The position numbers were made by a program, and so were the translations under genes. The notes under the pieces are model-generated. The model searched no databases. It was not told the DNA's origin and saw only the letters and a program-made list of their open reading frames with translations. From Alphaproteobacteria bacterium (GTDB taxonomy: Bacteria; Pseudomonadota; Alphaproteobacteria; Rhodobacterales; Rhodobacteraceae), in contig JAUHVR010000001.1 in the NCBI GenBank assembly GCA_030424865.1, forward strand, positions 544,800-608,799: a DNA stretch of 64,000 bases, read 5' to 3'. This document shows, piece after piece, positions 51,465 through 61,525 of this stretch (position 1 is its first letter; each line of letters opens with the position of its first letter).

Positions 51465-52396
51465 CCGACTTCCCTCAACTGGACGGTTTTCGCGGCGCCC
51501 CCGGTGTCGTACGCCTGATCGGCCATCGAGGGGCCCGGGGCGTGATGCCCGAAAACACCATGGAAGGCTTTGTGTTCACGCTGAACGTTGGCGTGAGGGC
51601 GATGGAGTTTGATGTTGTCCTGACCCGGGACCGCACCCCGGTCATCACCCACAATCACCATTTCCTGAATGCGGCAACGCGTGGGACGGATGGAAACTGG
51701 CTGACCGGAGAAGAGCTGAAAGTCTCGGAACTGTCCCTCTCTGAAATACGGCAGCTTGATGTGGGCGGTCTCGATGGGCGCACGGTTTATGGCAAACGCT
51801 TTCCCGATCAGGTCTTCCTGTCCGGAATACGTGTTCCCAGCCTGGCCGACCTGCTGGATTTTGCGGTGCAACCCGAAGGACAGGACCTCTTGCTGCTGCT
51901 CGAAATGAAGTCCGAGCCGGTGGTGAACGGGCAAGACCATGACAGCACGGCAATCGTACGGGAAGTTGTGAAGGATGTCCGCGCCAGAGGACTGGAACAG
52001 CGGACAATCCTGCACAGCTTTGACTGGACCCTTCTCGAAGAATGCGCGCGTGTCGCGCCGGATATGCCGCGGTCCTTTCTGTCCCAGATGCCGGAACGCG
52101 CGGATGAACCCGGCGAGGACTCTCAGAAATCAGTCGCGCCCGACTTCAACGCCTTGGGAATGTCGATCCCCAAGGCCGTCGCACAGGCTGGCGGACGCAT
52201 GTGGTGTCCTCACTATTTGGACGTCACACCTGATCTGGTGGCAGAGGCGCATGATTTGGGCCTCTTGGTCTCGACATGGACGGTCAACGAGACCGCCGAC
52301 ATCTGCGCGGCAATCGATGCTGGCGTGGACGGGATCATCACGGACTATCCAGGACGGGCGCAGCGCATTCTGCTGTCGCGAGGACTGACCTGGTAG
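51461..52396 (+). CDS. ugpQ: Glycerophosphodiester phosphodiesterase UgpQ-like
   Basis: 311 residues. GDPD signature [17 protein letters not shown] with catalytic [21 protein letters not shown] with the metal-binding acids and catalytic histidine, and WTVNETAD near the end. It hydrolyses glycerophosphodiesters to glycerol-3-phosphate and an alcohol. No signal peptide, so it acts on imported diesters. At 311 residues it is longer than E. coli UgpQ (about 250). Confidence 0.9.
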   Translation: MTDFPQLDGFRGAPGVVRLIGHRGARGVMPENTMEGFVFTLNVGVRAMEFDVVLTRDRTPVITHNHHFLNAATRGTDGNWLTGEELKVSELSLSEIRQLDVGGLDGRTVYGKRFPDQVFLSGIRVPSLADLLDFAVQPEGQDLLLLLEMKSEPVVNGQDHDSTAIVREVVKDVRARGLEQRTILHSFDWTLLEECARVAPDMPRSFLSQMPERADEPGEDSQKSVAPDFNALGMSIPKAVAQAGGRMWCPHYLDVTPDLVAEAHDLGLLVSTWTVNETADICAAIDAGVDGIITDYPGRAQRILLSRGLTW

Positions 52397-52427
52397 GTGG
52401 TTTGTCCCGCAAAGGAGCCAAGACAAC

Positions 52428-53342
52428 ATGTGTTCTTTCGATGCGCGGATCGGGACGGACTGGGCTTTTGAGCGGTACGAGGCAATCCGTCCGAGATTGC
52501 CAAAAGCCAGCTATGAAAAGACGTCTCAACCTGCCGCCAACCTGGCCGAGGTCGCCAGCCATTTCGATGGGTTCATCCTGGACGCATTTGGTGTTCTCAA
52601 CCGGGGCGAAACACCCATTCCCGGCGCCGTGGATCGGATTACGCAGCTGCGCGACATGGGCAAGTCGCTGATCGTTTTGACAAATGCGGCCAGCTACACC
52701 CGCGCGCAGGTGCTGGAAAAATACCACAGGCTGGGGTTCGACTTCACGCCGGACGAGGTTGTGTCCAGCAGGGACCTCGCGCTGGCCGCCCTGCCGCAGT
52801 TGCCCGAGGGACAGCACTGGTCTGCAGGGGCCACTGTCACTGACAGCTTCGATGATGTGCCCCACAGGATCGGGCAGCTTTTGGACGATCCAGAGCAATA
52901 CCAAAGCGCCGGTGGGTTTCTTTTGTTGTCCAGCGGTCGGTGGACAGATCAGGACACACAGCGCTTGATCACCGCCCTGCGCGACAGGCCCCGACCAGTG
53001 GTTGTTGCAAATCCCGATCTTGTCGCTCCGCGTGAGGATGGCTTGACCATCGAACCCGGAAGTTTTGCGCATACCCTGATGGACGAAACACCGGTGACGC
53101 CGATCTTCTTCGGCAAGCCATACCAAGATGCATTCGACGCCGCGATCTCGAGGATGTCGGGCATTCCGCGCCACCGCATCGCGATGGTCGGAGACACGCT
53201 GCATACCGACATCCTGGGTGGGGCCGCAGCGGGCCTGGGCACCGTGCTCATCACCGACCACGGTCTGTTTCGCGGGGTCGATGTCCATCCGTTCATCGAA
53301 CGGTCGGGCATTCGCCCCTCATGGATCGTACCCACGACCTAG
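52428..53342 (+). CDS. HAD superfamily class IIA hydrolase
   Basis: 304 residues. FDGFILDAFGVLNRGETPIP is motif I (the second Asp of the usual DxD is replaced by Phe, as in the subfamily with DVWGV), SLIVLTNAA is motif II, and MVGDTLHTDILGGAAAGLGT is motif IV. The cap domain lies between. Class IIA members include phosphoglycolate and phosphoglycerol phosphatases. Cotranscription with ugpQ (32-base gap) suggests it dephosphorylates glycerol-phosphate-like compounds. Confidence 0.85.
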   Translation: MCSFDARIGTDWAFERYEAIRPRLPKASYEKTSQPAANLAEVASHFDGFILDAFGVLNRGETPIPGAVDRITQLRDMGKSLIVLTNAASYTRAQVLEKYHRLGFDFTPDEVVSSRDLALAALPQLPEGQHWSAGATVTDSFDDVPHRIGQLLDDPEQYQSAGGFLLLSSGRWTDQDTQRLITALRDRPRPVVVANPDLVAPREDGLTIEPGSFAHTLMDETPVTPIFFGKPYQDAFDAAISRMSGIPRHRIAMVGDTLHTDILGGAAAGLGTVLITDHGLFRGVDVHPFIERSGIRPSWIVPTT

Positions 53343-53406
53343 ACCGACATTCCGTGCCCAAGATCGCAGATCGGGCACTTTCAACTCTGCGGAGGCACAA
53401 AAGACC

Positions 53407-55056
53407 TTGATCGATTTCCTGATCAATATCGCGGGCGCAGCGGCTCTTTTGATCTGGGCGGTCCGGCTGGTCCGGACAGGGGTCGAGCGCGCCTTCATGG
53501 TACAGTTGCGCCTTTGGCTGCGGCGATCTTCGCAGTATCGCATCCTTGCGGCAGCCACCGGCGTGGCGGCGGCCATGATGCTGCAAAGTTCAACGGCCGT
53601 GGCCATCCTGATCTCCAACTTTGCCACCAGCGGAGCCGTCACCGCCGCCGTAGGGCTGGCAATCCTGCTGGGTGCTGACCTGGGATCCGCCCTTGTGGCG
53701 CAAGTACTGCTGGTTCGCCAAACCTGGTTGATCCCGGTCCTTTTGGCCGGTGGCGTGGCCCTTTTCCTGCGCGGTGGGGCACGGCGCACGCGGCAAATCG
53801 GCAGAATCCTCGTCGGGTTGGCCCTGATTTTTGTTTCGCTGGACATGCTTCGGGCCGCGGCGCTGCCACTGCTGGACAGTGACGGCACGCTGAGTGTCTT
53901 GAGCTATCTGGAAACGGATCTGTTTGCGGCTTTTGTGCTTGGCGCGATCTTTGCCTGGCTGGTGCATTCCAGCGTCGCTGCGGTGCTGTTCTTTGTGACC
54001 ATGGTCTCGCAAGGCGTTCTGCCAGCACCTGCGGCCTTGGCGATGGTTCTTGGGGCCAATCTGGGCGGGGCGATGATCGCCTATGGCCTGACCCTGACCG
54101 AGCCGCCCGAGGCGCGCCGGATCATCCTTGCCAATCTGGGTCTACGTGGCGGTGGTGCCGCAGTTGTTCTGCTGGCCCTCGGCACAGCGCCCGCCCAATT
54201 CGGCTGGCTAGGCGCATCTGGTGCGGCTCAGGTCATCAACCTGCACATGATCTTCAACGCGCTGCTTTGCATGGCCGCCTTGCCTTTCGTTGGGGCCCTG
54301 TCCAGGCTGGTTGAAAACCTGGTCGCGGGAACGACCACCGAGGACCCGTCCCAGATGCCATCGGCCTTGACCCCCGGAGCGCTGGAGGTGCCAAGCCGCG
54401 CGCTGTCCTGCGCATCACGCGAAGTGGTTCGCATGGGCGAGCGCATCGAGGCGATGTTGATCCGTGCGGGCAGTCTGTTGGACACCTGGGACGATGCCAC
54501 GGCATCGCAGATACGCAATAACGATGCAGCCGTGCGTCAGACCCATCAAGACATCAAGCTCTACCTTGCGGACCTGAACCGTCGCGAGTTGGACAAAGAC
54601 GCGGTGAACGGGTCGATGAAGCTGTCGCTGTTGGCGGCCCATCTGGAAGCCGCATCAGATGTTCTGGTGCGCAACATGCTCGGCCTTGCCCAGCGGCTTG
54701 ACTTGGAAGGTCTTCATTTTTCGGCCGACGGCCGGCAGGAAATCGGCGATTTCCACGACCGGGTCCTGGCAAATGTGCAACTGTCGCTCAGTGTCATGAT
54801 GACAAGAAACCCGGATGATGCCCGCGAGCTTGTCGCTCAGAAAGAGAAAGTGCGCGGGGTTGAACAGGTGCTGCAGCGCAAACACCTGGGCAGGTTGCGC
54901 GAAGGCCTGACCGAGAGCATCGAAACCAGCAATATTCATCAGGAAACACTGCGCGTTCTGAAGCAGGTCAATACATCCTTCGCAATGGCTGGCTATCCTA
55001 TCTTGGCGGAAACCGGCGACCTTCTTTCAAGCCGGATCTCGGAACATGGACAGTGA
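53407..55056 (+). CDS. Na/Pi cotransporter family protein with PhoU-like C-terminal domain
   Basis: 549 residues from a TTG at 53407 with GGAGG 11 bases upstream. About nine hydrophobic segments follow, with the repeat motifs LQSSTAVAILIS and VHSSVAAVLFFV of the NptA (Na/phosphate cotransporter II) family. The C-terminal ~200 residues are helical, charged and PhoU-like. The upstream open frame to 53128 lies inside the HAD gene and was not used. It handles phosphate at the membrane and completes this phosphorus-acquisition operon; the direction of transport is not evident. Confidence 0.87.
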   Translation: MIDFLINIAGAAALLIWAVRLVRTGVERAFMVQLRLWLRRSSQYRILAAATGVAAAMMLQSSTAVAILISNFATSGAVTAAVGLAILLGADLGSALVAQVLLVRQTWLIPVLLAGGVALFLRGGARRTRQIGRILVGLALIFVSLDMLRAAALPLLDSDGTLSVLSYLETDLFAAFVLGAIFAWLVHSSVAAVLFFVTMVSQGVLPAPAALAMVLGANLGGAMIAYGLTLTEPPEARRIILANLGLRGGGAAVVLLALGTAPAQFGWLGASGAAQVINLHMIFNALLCMAALPFVGALSRLVENLVAGTTTEDPSQMPSALTPGALEVPSRALSCASREVVRMGERIEAMLIRAGSLLDTWDDATASQIRNNDAAVRQTHQDIKLYLADLNRRELDKDAVNGSMKLSLLAAHLEAASDVLVRNMLGLAQRLDLEGLHFSADGRQEIGDFHDRVLANVQLSLSVMMTRNPDDARELVAQKEKVRGVEQVLQRKHLGRLREGLTESIETSNIHQETLRVLKQVNTSFAMAGYPILAETGDLLSSRISEHGQ

Positions 55057-55465
55057 AGGCCGACCTTGCTCAGGGTCTTTTGCGCCAGGCGGCATCTCTG
55101 TAACACGCGCATTTGGTCGGTTCTCAGACCGATCATTACCCCAGCGTCAGGACTTCGGTAACGGGTGCATCCCAGTCAAGCCGTTTTGCGCAACATGATT
55201 GATCCGCCGTGGCGGTGTCGCTGTCGCAATTTTGCGTCCGAGCTGCCTGATGTAACGGCCCTCGATTGAGATCCTTGGGGTACATGCTTCGGTTCGTGGT
55301 AAGCGATGCGGCTGCCAACATGATGCTGGTTCGATATAATTTCGATATGCCCATCTCATAGGCGTGCTTGACAAGAGTCAGCGTCAGTCCAGACCACGGT
55401 ATCATCGGAACCACGTCCCTGGGGGACCTCGAAGGCCTGCGATCAGGCAGGCGACGGGTGGGTTG

Positions 55466-55561
55466 TTAGGCGATCAGGCCATGCTCGCTGACCACACGCA
55501 CTGCGGTCTTCGCCAACGACACATCCAATCCAATAAAAAGATTCTTCCCCTCATCCTCCAT
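55466..55561 (-). pseudogene. IS110-family transposase N-terminal fragment
   Basis: 31 codons from an ATG at 55561 to a TAA. LFIGLDVSLAKTAVRVVSEHG matches the N-terminal DEDD-nuclease strand of IS110 transposases, the aspartate being in GLDVS. Nothing of the rest can be followed in frame. Surrounding bases 55057-55465 show no other gene that I can support. Confidence 0.65.
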
Positions 55562-55658
55562 CTGGGTTCAATACGGGGCTCGCGACAGCGCGGCGCTGAT
55601 CGTACAAGTGATGACGGCGGTGCGTGACGCAGGCCCCGCTGCAGCATCTCTTTGAGAC

Positions 55659-56416
55659 TCAGAGCGAGTAGATGACCGCTGCAGCCAGAGCGATGGCGGA
55701 TAAGAATACCTTTGGGCATCGGTCGTAGCGTGTTGCGACGCGCCGCCAGTCTTTGAGCCTGCCGAACATGATCTCGATACGGTTGCGGCGTTTGTAGCGG
55801 CGCTTGTCCAATCTGGCCGGCATCTTGCGCTGCTTTCGACCAGGGATGCACGCGCGTATCCCTTTGTCTTAAAACGCTTCTCTGAACCAATCGGCATCAT
55901 GGCCGCGATCCCCGAGCAGCCAATTGACGTTTGGCAGGCTGCTGAGCAATGCCCGCGCTCCAATGTAATCGCTCACCTGTCCGGCGGTCACGAACAGATC
56001 AAGCGGGCGTCCTTGGCTATCGCAGATGGCATGCAGCTTGGTGTTCATGCCGCCTTTTGTGCGCCCGATCAGGCGGCCACGCCGCCCTTTCTCACACCCA
56101 TGCTGGTCGCGATTCGGTGGGCTTCGAGATACGTTGCGTCGATCATCACGGTGTGCTCTTCACCATGCCCAGCGGCCAGATCCACCATCATCCGGGCAAA
56201 GATACCCTTGTCGCTCTATCGCTTCCAGCGATTGCAGAGCGTCTTGTGCGGGCCATCGGCTGCAGGCGCATTACGCCAGCGTAAATCATCGATATTGTTT
56301 AAGATAATTCCACTCAACACACGCCAATCATCGACACGCGGCTTACCGTGAGATTTGGGAAAATAGGGCTCAGGACGCGCCATCTGCGCGTCAGACAACC
56401 AGAAAAGATCAGACAT
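55659..56416 (-). pseudogene. IS5-family transposase, disrupted
   Basis: Starts MSDLFWLSDAQMARPEPYFP and can be followed to VIYSL and stop at 55659 only by crossing defects: an in-frame TAG after LCNRWKR, a frameshift near the RKGGRGRLIGRTKGG block, and an in-frame TAA after DADWFREAF. DDE-type segments VMIDATYLEAHR and NWLLGDRGHDADW remain recognisable. The gene cannot make a complete transposase. Confidence 0.82.
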
Positions 56417-56478
56417 ATCACGGCTCGTTTTTCGAGCCGTGAATCATGCCGATACACAAAATCAATGGGTCCTGACCC
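55659..56478 (-). mobile_element. Decayed IS5-family insertion sequence
   Basis: Right end at about 56478, where the minus strand reads GGGTCAGGACCCATTGATTT; the near-identical GGGTCAGGATGCATTGATTT opens the element at 63879. A 9-bp hairpin (CACGGCTCG/CGAGCCGTG, 56419-56441) sits just before the transposase ATG, as it roughly does in the other copy. No matching left end is found near 55650, so that end is deleted. Confidence 0.75.
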
Positions 56479-56554
56479 CTCTGTACCTCTGACCTGCTAG
56501 ATTTTCCCCGTCACCGGCCCCGGCCAGGGCCGATGGCGGGGTGGTGCGCAGGAG

Positions 56555-56705
56555 ATGCGCGAGCGCTTGCTCGCAAAAAAACGACATCGATCAGAGCGGT
56601 AGCTTGAGCTTTGAGGAATTCGAGGCGACAGGCCAGGGCGCACAGATCGCAGACAAACTGCGCGCGTTCGACACGGACGGAAGCGGAGACGTGTCGGTCG
56701 AATAG
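56555..56705 (+). pseudogene. EF-hand protein fragment with frameshift and amber stop
   Basis: Two calcium-binding loops are readable: DIDQSGSLSFEEF and DTDGSGDVSVE. The ATG at 56555 (MRERLLAK) joins this frame only if one A is removed from the run of seven A at 56575-56581. A TAG at 56703 then falls where EF-hand proteins have Glu, and the frame continues as LTQLQEHIAEKIREKLQ into the adaptor gene. It begins about 75 bases from the IS5 end, so the damage may be linked to that insertion. Confidence 0.65.
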
Positions 56706-56762
56706 CTGACGCAGCTCCAAGAGCACATTGCTGAGAAGATCCGCGAAAAGCTCCAGGCGTCG

Positions 56763-57824
56763 GTGTCCCCGACCTTCACGCCAAGCGTGCGCACCGTCGC
56801 TGTTGAGGTGCAGACGCGGCGGATCCCCTTGCAGAAGACAGGCTCGGTCGAGCCCACGGTCTACGTGAACATCTCGCCCGAGGTCACCGGCGTCATCGAG
56901 GCCGTGAAACTGGGTTTTGCCGGAGGGGCAAGTTTCGAGGCGGGCGAGATCCTCTTTGGCATCTTCCGCGACGATCTGGAGATTGAGCTGCGCCGCCGCG
57001 AGGCTGATCTTGCCGCCACGGTGGCCTCCCTCGACATCGAGCAAGCCCAAGCCGAGAACGCGCGGCGCGAATGGGAGAGCTTTGGGCGCGGGGAGATCAC
57101 CGACCTGGCGGCGCGCGGGCCTCAGGTTCGCTCTGCCGAGGCGCAGGTTTTGATCGCGCAGGCGCAACTGGATACTGCCGCGCTTAATCTCCAGCGCGCC
57201 GGTTACAGCCTGCCCTTCGCGGGCCGCGTGGTCGAGACCACCCTCGCCCCTGGCCAGCGGGTCAGTGCGGGGCAGTCCTACGGGCGGGTCTACAGCTTTG
57301 ACAGCATCGAGGTCGCGGTGCCGCTCTCGCCCGATGAGCTTGCGCTGCTGGGCAATGTGGAGGGCACGCCAGCGACGGTGACGGCCCGCGTCTTGGGCAG
57401 ACCTGTCACGCTCGAGGGCCGGGTCAGCCGCATCGAGGGCGAAGTGAACCGCAGCACGCGGCTGACCGAGGTCATCATCGCCCTGTACGCCGCCAAGGTT
57501 CGGCAGGTGGGGCTGCAACCCGGCACATTTGTCACCGTCGCGCTGGAGGGCCCCGAGATCGCAAAACTCGCCGAGGTCCCGAACGCGGCGCTGCAAGAGA
57601 ATGATCGGGTCTGGCTTGTCGAGGACGGCCAGTTGCGCCTGAGCCCCAGCCTGCGGGTTATCCTGCGCGGCCGGAGCACAACGCTGGTCACTGGGCGCGA
57701 CGAAGGCGCGCGGATCGCGCTTGGGACAATTGCGGGCGCGGCGGACGGCCTAAGGGTGCGCTCAGACCCCGTGGCGCGCCCCTCCGCCTTCGCGTCGGGC
57801 CGCGGGCAAGGAGAAAGCGAATGA
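56763..57824 (+). CDS. RND efflux periplasmic adaptor, N-terminus missing or uncertain
   Basis: 353 residues from GTG at 56763. Membrane-fusion-protein features: VYVNISPEVTGVIEAVKLGF (lipoyl half), a coiled coil at ~80-140 (RRREADLAATVASLDIEQAQ), the second lipoyl half YSLPFAGRVVETTLAPGQRV and beta-barrel parts. The protein begins directly at the conserved TVRTVAVEVQ-like region without the signal peptide or membrane anchor these adaptors have. Upstream sequence in the same frame is the EF-hand remnant. The gene overlaps the permease start (ATGA). Confidence 0.8.
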   Translation: MSPTFTPSVRTVAVEVQTRRIPLQKTGSVEPTVYVNISPEVTGVIEAVKLGFAGGASFEAGEILFGIFRDDLEIELRRREADLAATVASLDIEQAQAENARREWESFGRGEITDLAARGPQVRSAEAQVLIAQAQLDTAALNLQRAGYSLPFAGRVVETTLAPGQRVSAGQSYGRVYSFDSIEVAVPLSPDELALLGNVEGTPATVTARVLGRPVTLEGRVSRIEGEVNRSTRLTEVIIALYAAKVRQVGLQPGTFVTVALEGPEIAKLAEVPNAALQENDRVWLVEDGQLRLSPSLRVILRGRSTTLVTGRDEGARIALGTIAGAADGLRVRSDPVARPSAFASGRGQGESE

Positions 57825-60800
57825 TCGGTCGCACCCAAAGGCCGCGCGGGGTCCTGGCCTGGTTTGCAGGCAATCACGTGGCCGCGAATATCCTGATGGT
57901 GGCGCTGGTCCTGGCGGGGGCCTACACCGTTATGACAATGCGCACCGAGGTGTTCCCGCCCATCGACCCGCGTCAGGTGACCGCGAGCGTCTCATATCCC
58001 GGCGCCAATCCTGAAGAGGTCGAAAGCGGCATTGTGATCCGGATGGAGGCGGCGCTCTTGGGCATCTCCGGCATCGCCCGCGTCACGTCCCGCTCTGCCG
58101 AGGGGCTGGGCTCGGTGACGGCAGAGCTCAGCTCTTTTGCGGATGCCGACGAGGTTCTGTCGGACGTGCGAGACGCGATTGACCGGCTTCCCGATTTCCC
58201 ACCCGAGGGCGCCGAGGACCCGTCTGTTGAAAAGGCTGCCGTTCGGCCAAAGCTGATGACGCTGGCGCTCTATGGCGATGTCGGAGAGCGCCCCCTGCGC
58301 CAGGCCGCCGAGCGCCTGCGGGACGATTTGCTCGCCGTGAACCAGATTGCCGAGGTCGAGCTGAGCGGCGTGCGCGCCTATGAGGTCTCGATTGAGGTGG
58401 ATGAAGAGGCGCTGCAGCGCTTCAACCTGACCTTTGAGGCGATCACGCAGAAGATCTCGGCTGCGTCTCTGGATCTGGCGGGCGGCACGCTGCGCACCGC
58501 GGGCGGCGACATCCTGCTGCGCACGCCTGCCGAGCGCGCCGATGCCGAAGGGTTCGGCGATATCCCGGTGATCGTGACGGATGAGGGTGCGACGGTGCGC
58601 CTGTCCGATATCGGAACCATCCGGGACGGGTTCGCCGATGGCGAGTTGATCAACGTGTATAACGGGCAGCCAGCGGTCTTCATCTCGATCTTCCGCGCGC
58701 CCGAACAGGGCGCTATCGACACCGAAGCTGTGGTGCGGGGTTTTCTCGAGGGTGTCAGGCTGCCCCCGGGCATAGGGCTGGAGATCAGGGACAACGACAC
58801 CGACGTGCTGCGCGACCGGATCAATCTGATGCTGCGCAACGCGATCTTCGGCTTCGGGCTCGTCTTCCTGTCGCTTGTCCTGTTCCTTGACCTGAAATTG
58901 GCATTCTGGACCAGCCTCGCGATCCCGGTCTCCTTCCTGGGAGGGCTCGCGATTGCCAGCCTGTTTGGCGCCTCGATCAGCATGATCTCGCTCTTCGCGC
59001 TGATCATCGTGCTGGGCATCGTGGTCGATGACGCCGTTGTGGTGGGTGAGAATGTCTATCAGGCGCAGGCCGAGGGCCAAGCGAAGGGGCAAACGCCCTT
59101 CCAGGCCACCTTGCGCGGCCTTCGCGAGGTCGCGGCGCCCGTCACGCTGGGGGTGATGACGACGATCATGGCCTTTGCGCCCCTTGCCTTCACCAGCGGC
59201 ACGTTGGGTCAGATCATCTCGGTCGTGCCTATCGTGGTGATCGCCATCCTCTTCGTCTCGCTGCTTGAATCCCTCTTCATACTACCGGCGCATCTGTCGG
59301 GCGGCGGAAGTTGGAGTATGGGCCCCCTGGCCTGGGTACAGCGCGGCTTCAAGGGGGCGTTGCAGGCTGTCACGCAGACCATTCTGCGCCCCTTGGTGCT
59401 GGGCGCCGTCAGGTTTCGCTACCTGACCATGGCGCTTGTCTGTGCCGGGATCGTGCTGGCGGCGGTGAACTATCTGACCGGCCATCTGCGCTTCGTGTTC
59501 ATTCCGCCAACGGAAGCCGACGGGGTGCAGCTGACGCTGACAATGGCCGAAGGCGCGCCCTTCGGGGCCACACGGCAAGGCGCGGAAACCGCGCTTTGGG
59601 CGGCAGCGCGCGTCAACGACCGGATCGCGGCGCGGGACGGCGCGGCGCCCGTTCTCAGAACATCAGCCACCATCGGACAGGCCGCCGAAGCCAGCCCCAT
59701 CGGCGGCAGAGCCGAGAGCGGCGCGAATGTGGCGCAGATCCGCGTGGAGCTGACCCCATCGGACAGCCGCTCCATCGGCTCGGTGGATTTCGAGCGGCTC
59801 TGGCGCGAGGAGATCGGCGCCCTTGCAGGCGCGGAGAGCATGGTCTTCATCAGCGGGCTTTTCGTGCTCGGCGACGATGTCAGCATCGAGCTGAGCCACC
59901 CCGAGGATGACGCGCTGATCGCAGCAGCAGACGACCTGGGCGAGCGGCTGGAGGCCATAGCAGGCGTGTCGGATATCGAGTTCTCGCTGCAATACGGCAA
60001 GCGCCAGCTGGAGTTTCAACTGAACACGCTCGGCCAGTCCCTGGGTCTCACCGAATCGGACATGGCCCGGCAGATCCGGCGCGCCTTCTTCGGCGAGAGC
60101 GTGCAGACCCTCCAGCGCGGTCTCGAGGAGGTCGATGTGGTGGTCCGCTATCCGCAAGACGCGCGCACCAGCCTCAGCGACGTCTACAATCTGCGCATCG
60201 CGCTGCCGGGTGGCGAGACCGTGCCGGTCACGGCGATTGCGGATATCACGGAAACCCGAGGATTTTCGACGATCGAGCGGTCCGAGGGGCGGCGCATCCT
60301 GCGCGTGACGGCCAAGGTCGACCCGGATGTGACGACTGCGGATGCTGTGAACAGCGATCTCACTGCCGCGTTTCTGCCCGCGCTTGGCGAGCGTTTCATC
60401 GGGCTGAGTTGGTCCATGAGCGGCCAAACGGCGGATCAGAACGAGGACCTGATGAACCTGCTTGGTGCCATGGGCATCTCTATGCTGGGGATCTTCGTCA
60501 TGCTGGCGTCCTTCACGCGCAGCTATATCCTGCCGCTCGTGATCCTCACCACCGTCGCCTATGGCGTGGTGGGCGCCGTGGTCGGGCATGTGATGCTGGG
60601 GTATCCGCTGACATTCATCTCGCTCTTCGGGATTGTCGCGCTCTCGGGGGTGGTTGTGAATGACACGATCCTGCTTCTCGATGACTACACGCGGCGCCTG
60701 GCGCGCCTGCCGGGGCTGGACAAGGCGCGCGCTTTGGCCGACAGCGCCGCGCGCCGCTTCCGCCCAATCCTGATGACGACGCTCTGGACCGCCTTCGGTC

Positions 60801-61009
60801 TCCTGCCGATGATCTATGAGACCTCCCTGCAGGCCAAGTTCCTGATCCCCATGGCGATCAGCCTTGGTTTTGGCATCCTCATCGCAACGCCCATCTTGCT
60901 GCTCGCGGTCCCGGCAACCGTCCTGATTCTGGAAGATCTTGCTGCGCCACTCCGCTGGGCGCGCCGGCTTCCCGAAACCCGCACTGAACCTGGTTTCAGC
61001 TCGGCCTGA
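57821..61009 (+). CDS. RND family efflux permease (AcrB/MexB-like fold)
   Basis: 1062 residues, full length. The first helix (ANILMVALVLAGAYTVMTM), the TEVFPPIDPRQV segment and the two large periplasmic loops are in place; the fourth helix has VDDAVVVGENVYQ with the paired aspartates of the proton path; a second set of helices closes the protein (GVVVNDTILLLDDYTRR). It resembles the environmental RND group with AcrB-like organisation. It exports drugs or metabolites by proton antiport with an adaptor and outer membrane channel. No channel gene is present here. Confidence 0.92.
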   Translation: MIGRTQRPRGVLAWFAGNHVAANILMVALVLAGAYTVMTMRTEVFPPIDPRQVTASVSYPGANPEEVESGIVIRMEAALLGISGIARVTSRSAEGLGSVTAELSSFADADEVLSDVRDAIDRLPDFPPEGAEDPSVEKAAVRPKLMTLALYGDVGERPLRQAAERLRDDLLAVNQIAEVELSGVRAYEVSIEVDEEALQRFNLTFEAITQKISAASLDLAGGTLRTAGGDILLRTPAERADAEGFGDIPVIVTDEGATVRLSDIGTIRDGFADGELINVYNGQPAVFISIFRAPEQGAIDTEAVVRGFLEGVRLPPGIGLEIRDNDTDVLRDRINLMLRNAIFGFGLVFLSLVLFLDLKLAFWTSLAIPVSFLGGLAIASLFGASISMISLFALIIVLGIVVDDAVVVGENVYQAQAEGQAKGQTPFQATLRGLREVAAPVTLGVMTTIMAFAPLAFTSGTLGQIISVVPIVVIAILFVSLLESLFILPAHLSGGGSWSMGPLAWVQRGFKGALQAVTQTILRPLVLGAVRFRYLTMALVCAGIVLAAVNYLTGHLRFVFIPPTEADGVQLTLTMAEGAPFGATRQGAETALWAAARVNDRIAARDGAAPVLRTSATIGQAAEASPIGGRAESGANVAQIRVELTPSDSRSIGSVDFERLWREEIGALAGAESMVFISGLFVLGDDVSIELSHPEDDALIAAADDLGERLEAIAGVSDIEFSLQYGKRQLEFQLNTLGQSLGLTESDMARQIRRAFFGESVQTLQRGLEEVDVVVRYPQDARTSLSDVYNLRIALPGGETVPVTAIADITETRGFSTIERSEGRRILRVTAKVDPDVTTADAVNSDLTAAFLPALGERFIGLSWSMSGQTADQNEDLMNLLGAMGISMLGIFVMLASFTRSYILPLVILTTVAYGVVGAVVGHVMLGYPLTFISLFGIVALSGVVVNDTILLLDDYTRRLARLPGLDKARALADSAARRFRPILMTTLWTAFGLLPMIYETSLQAKFLIPMAISLGFGILIATPILLLAVPATVLILEDLAAPLRWARRLPETRTEPGFSSA

Positions 61010-61525
61010 TAGCAAGAGATGCCACGATCTCGTGCGGACACAGCGTTGGGCAGCATGTGGGTTTCCCGAAACATGGCGGAGAACCTCTTCAGTGAGGGAG
61101 GACCAGAGGAAACACTACAACACGAAACGCCCCCAACATTGCTCTGGGCTACCGTCCTCCGCGGCCAGAATCCATTGTCCAGATGGACCCAGGCCGCTCA
61201 CGTACTAACAGTCACAAGCGGACCACTTGGGTGGGGCAGTTCACAAGCGACCGACTGGCCTGAGCCCCTCTAACGGCCAACTGCGCTGCGAATTTCTCTG
61301 TTGCAAGGTAATCCAGAACCCACATGCGCTCGCTCTCATCGTCTTCCACCTGCCGGAAGCGGACTTTGCAAAGTTAAGCCTCGGCCCTTTGCGGACATTG
61401 GCCATGGGCAGCTGTCGCTGCGGCGCGGCCCGTCAGACCAGCCATTCGCTGTATGAGCGGAATCTTGGATGCTGCGGACTGGTGGTGAGTGGACAAATTT
61501 GCCGTTCGCTGCGGTTTCGCTTTTA
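61010..61525. other. 516-base gap, no gene seen
   Basis: Convergent gap between the RND gene and the oxidoreductase. Frames here lack ribosome sites and family motifs, and I see no strong terminator. Confidence 0.5.

Noticed and set aside
53128..53406. Longer start for the Na/Pi cotransporter
   Set aside because: The extra 93 codons lie inside the HAD gene in another frame; the TTG at 53407 has a GGAGG ribosome site and begins at the first membrane helix.
55136..55414. Minus-strand frame of 92 codons next to the IS110 fragment
   Set aside because: I could not match it to a transposase or other family, and it has no ribosome site; it is probably degenerate sequence.
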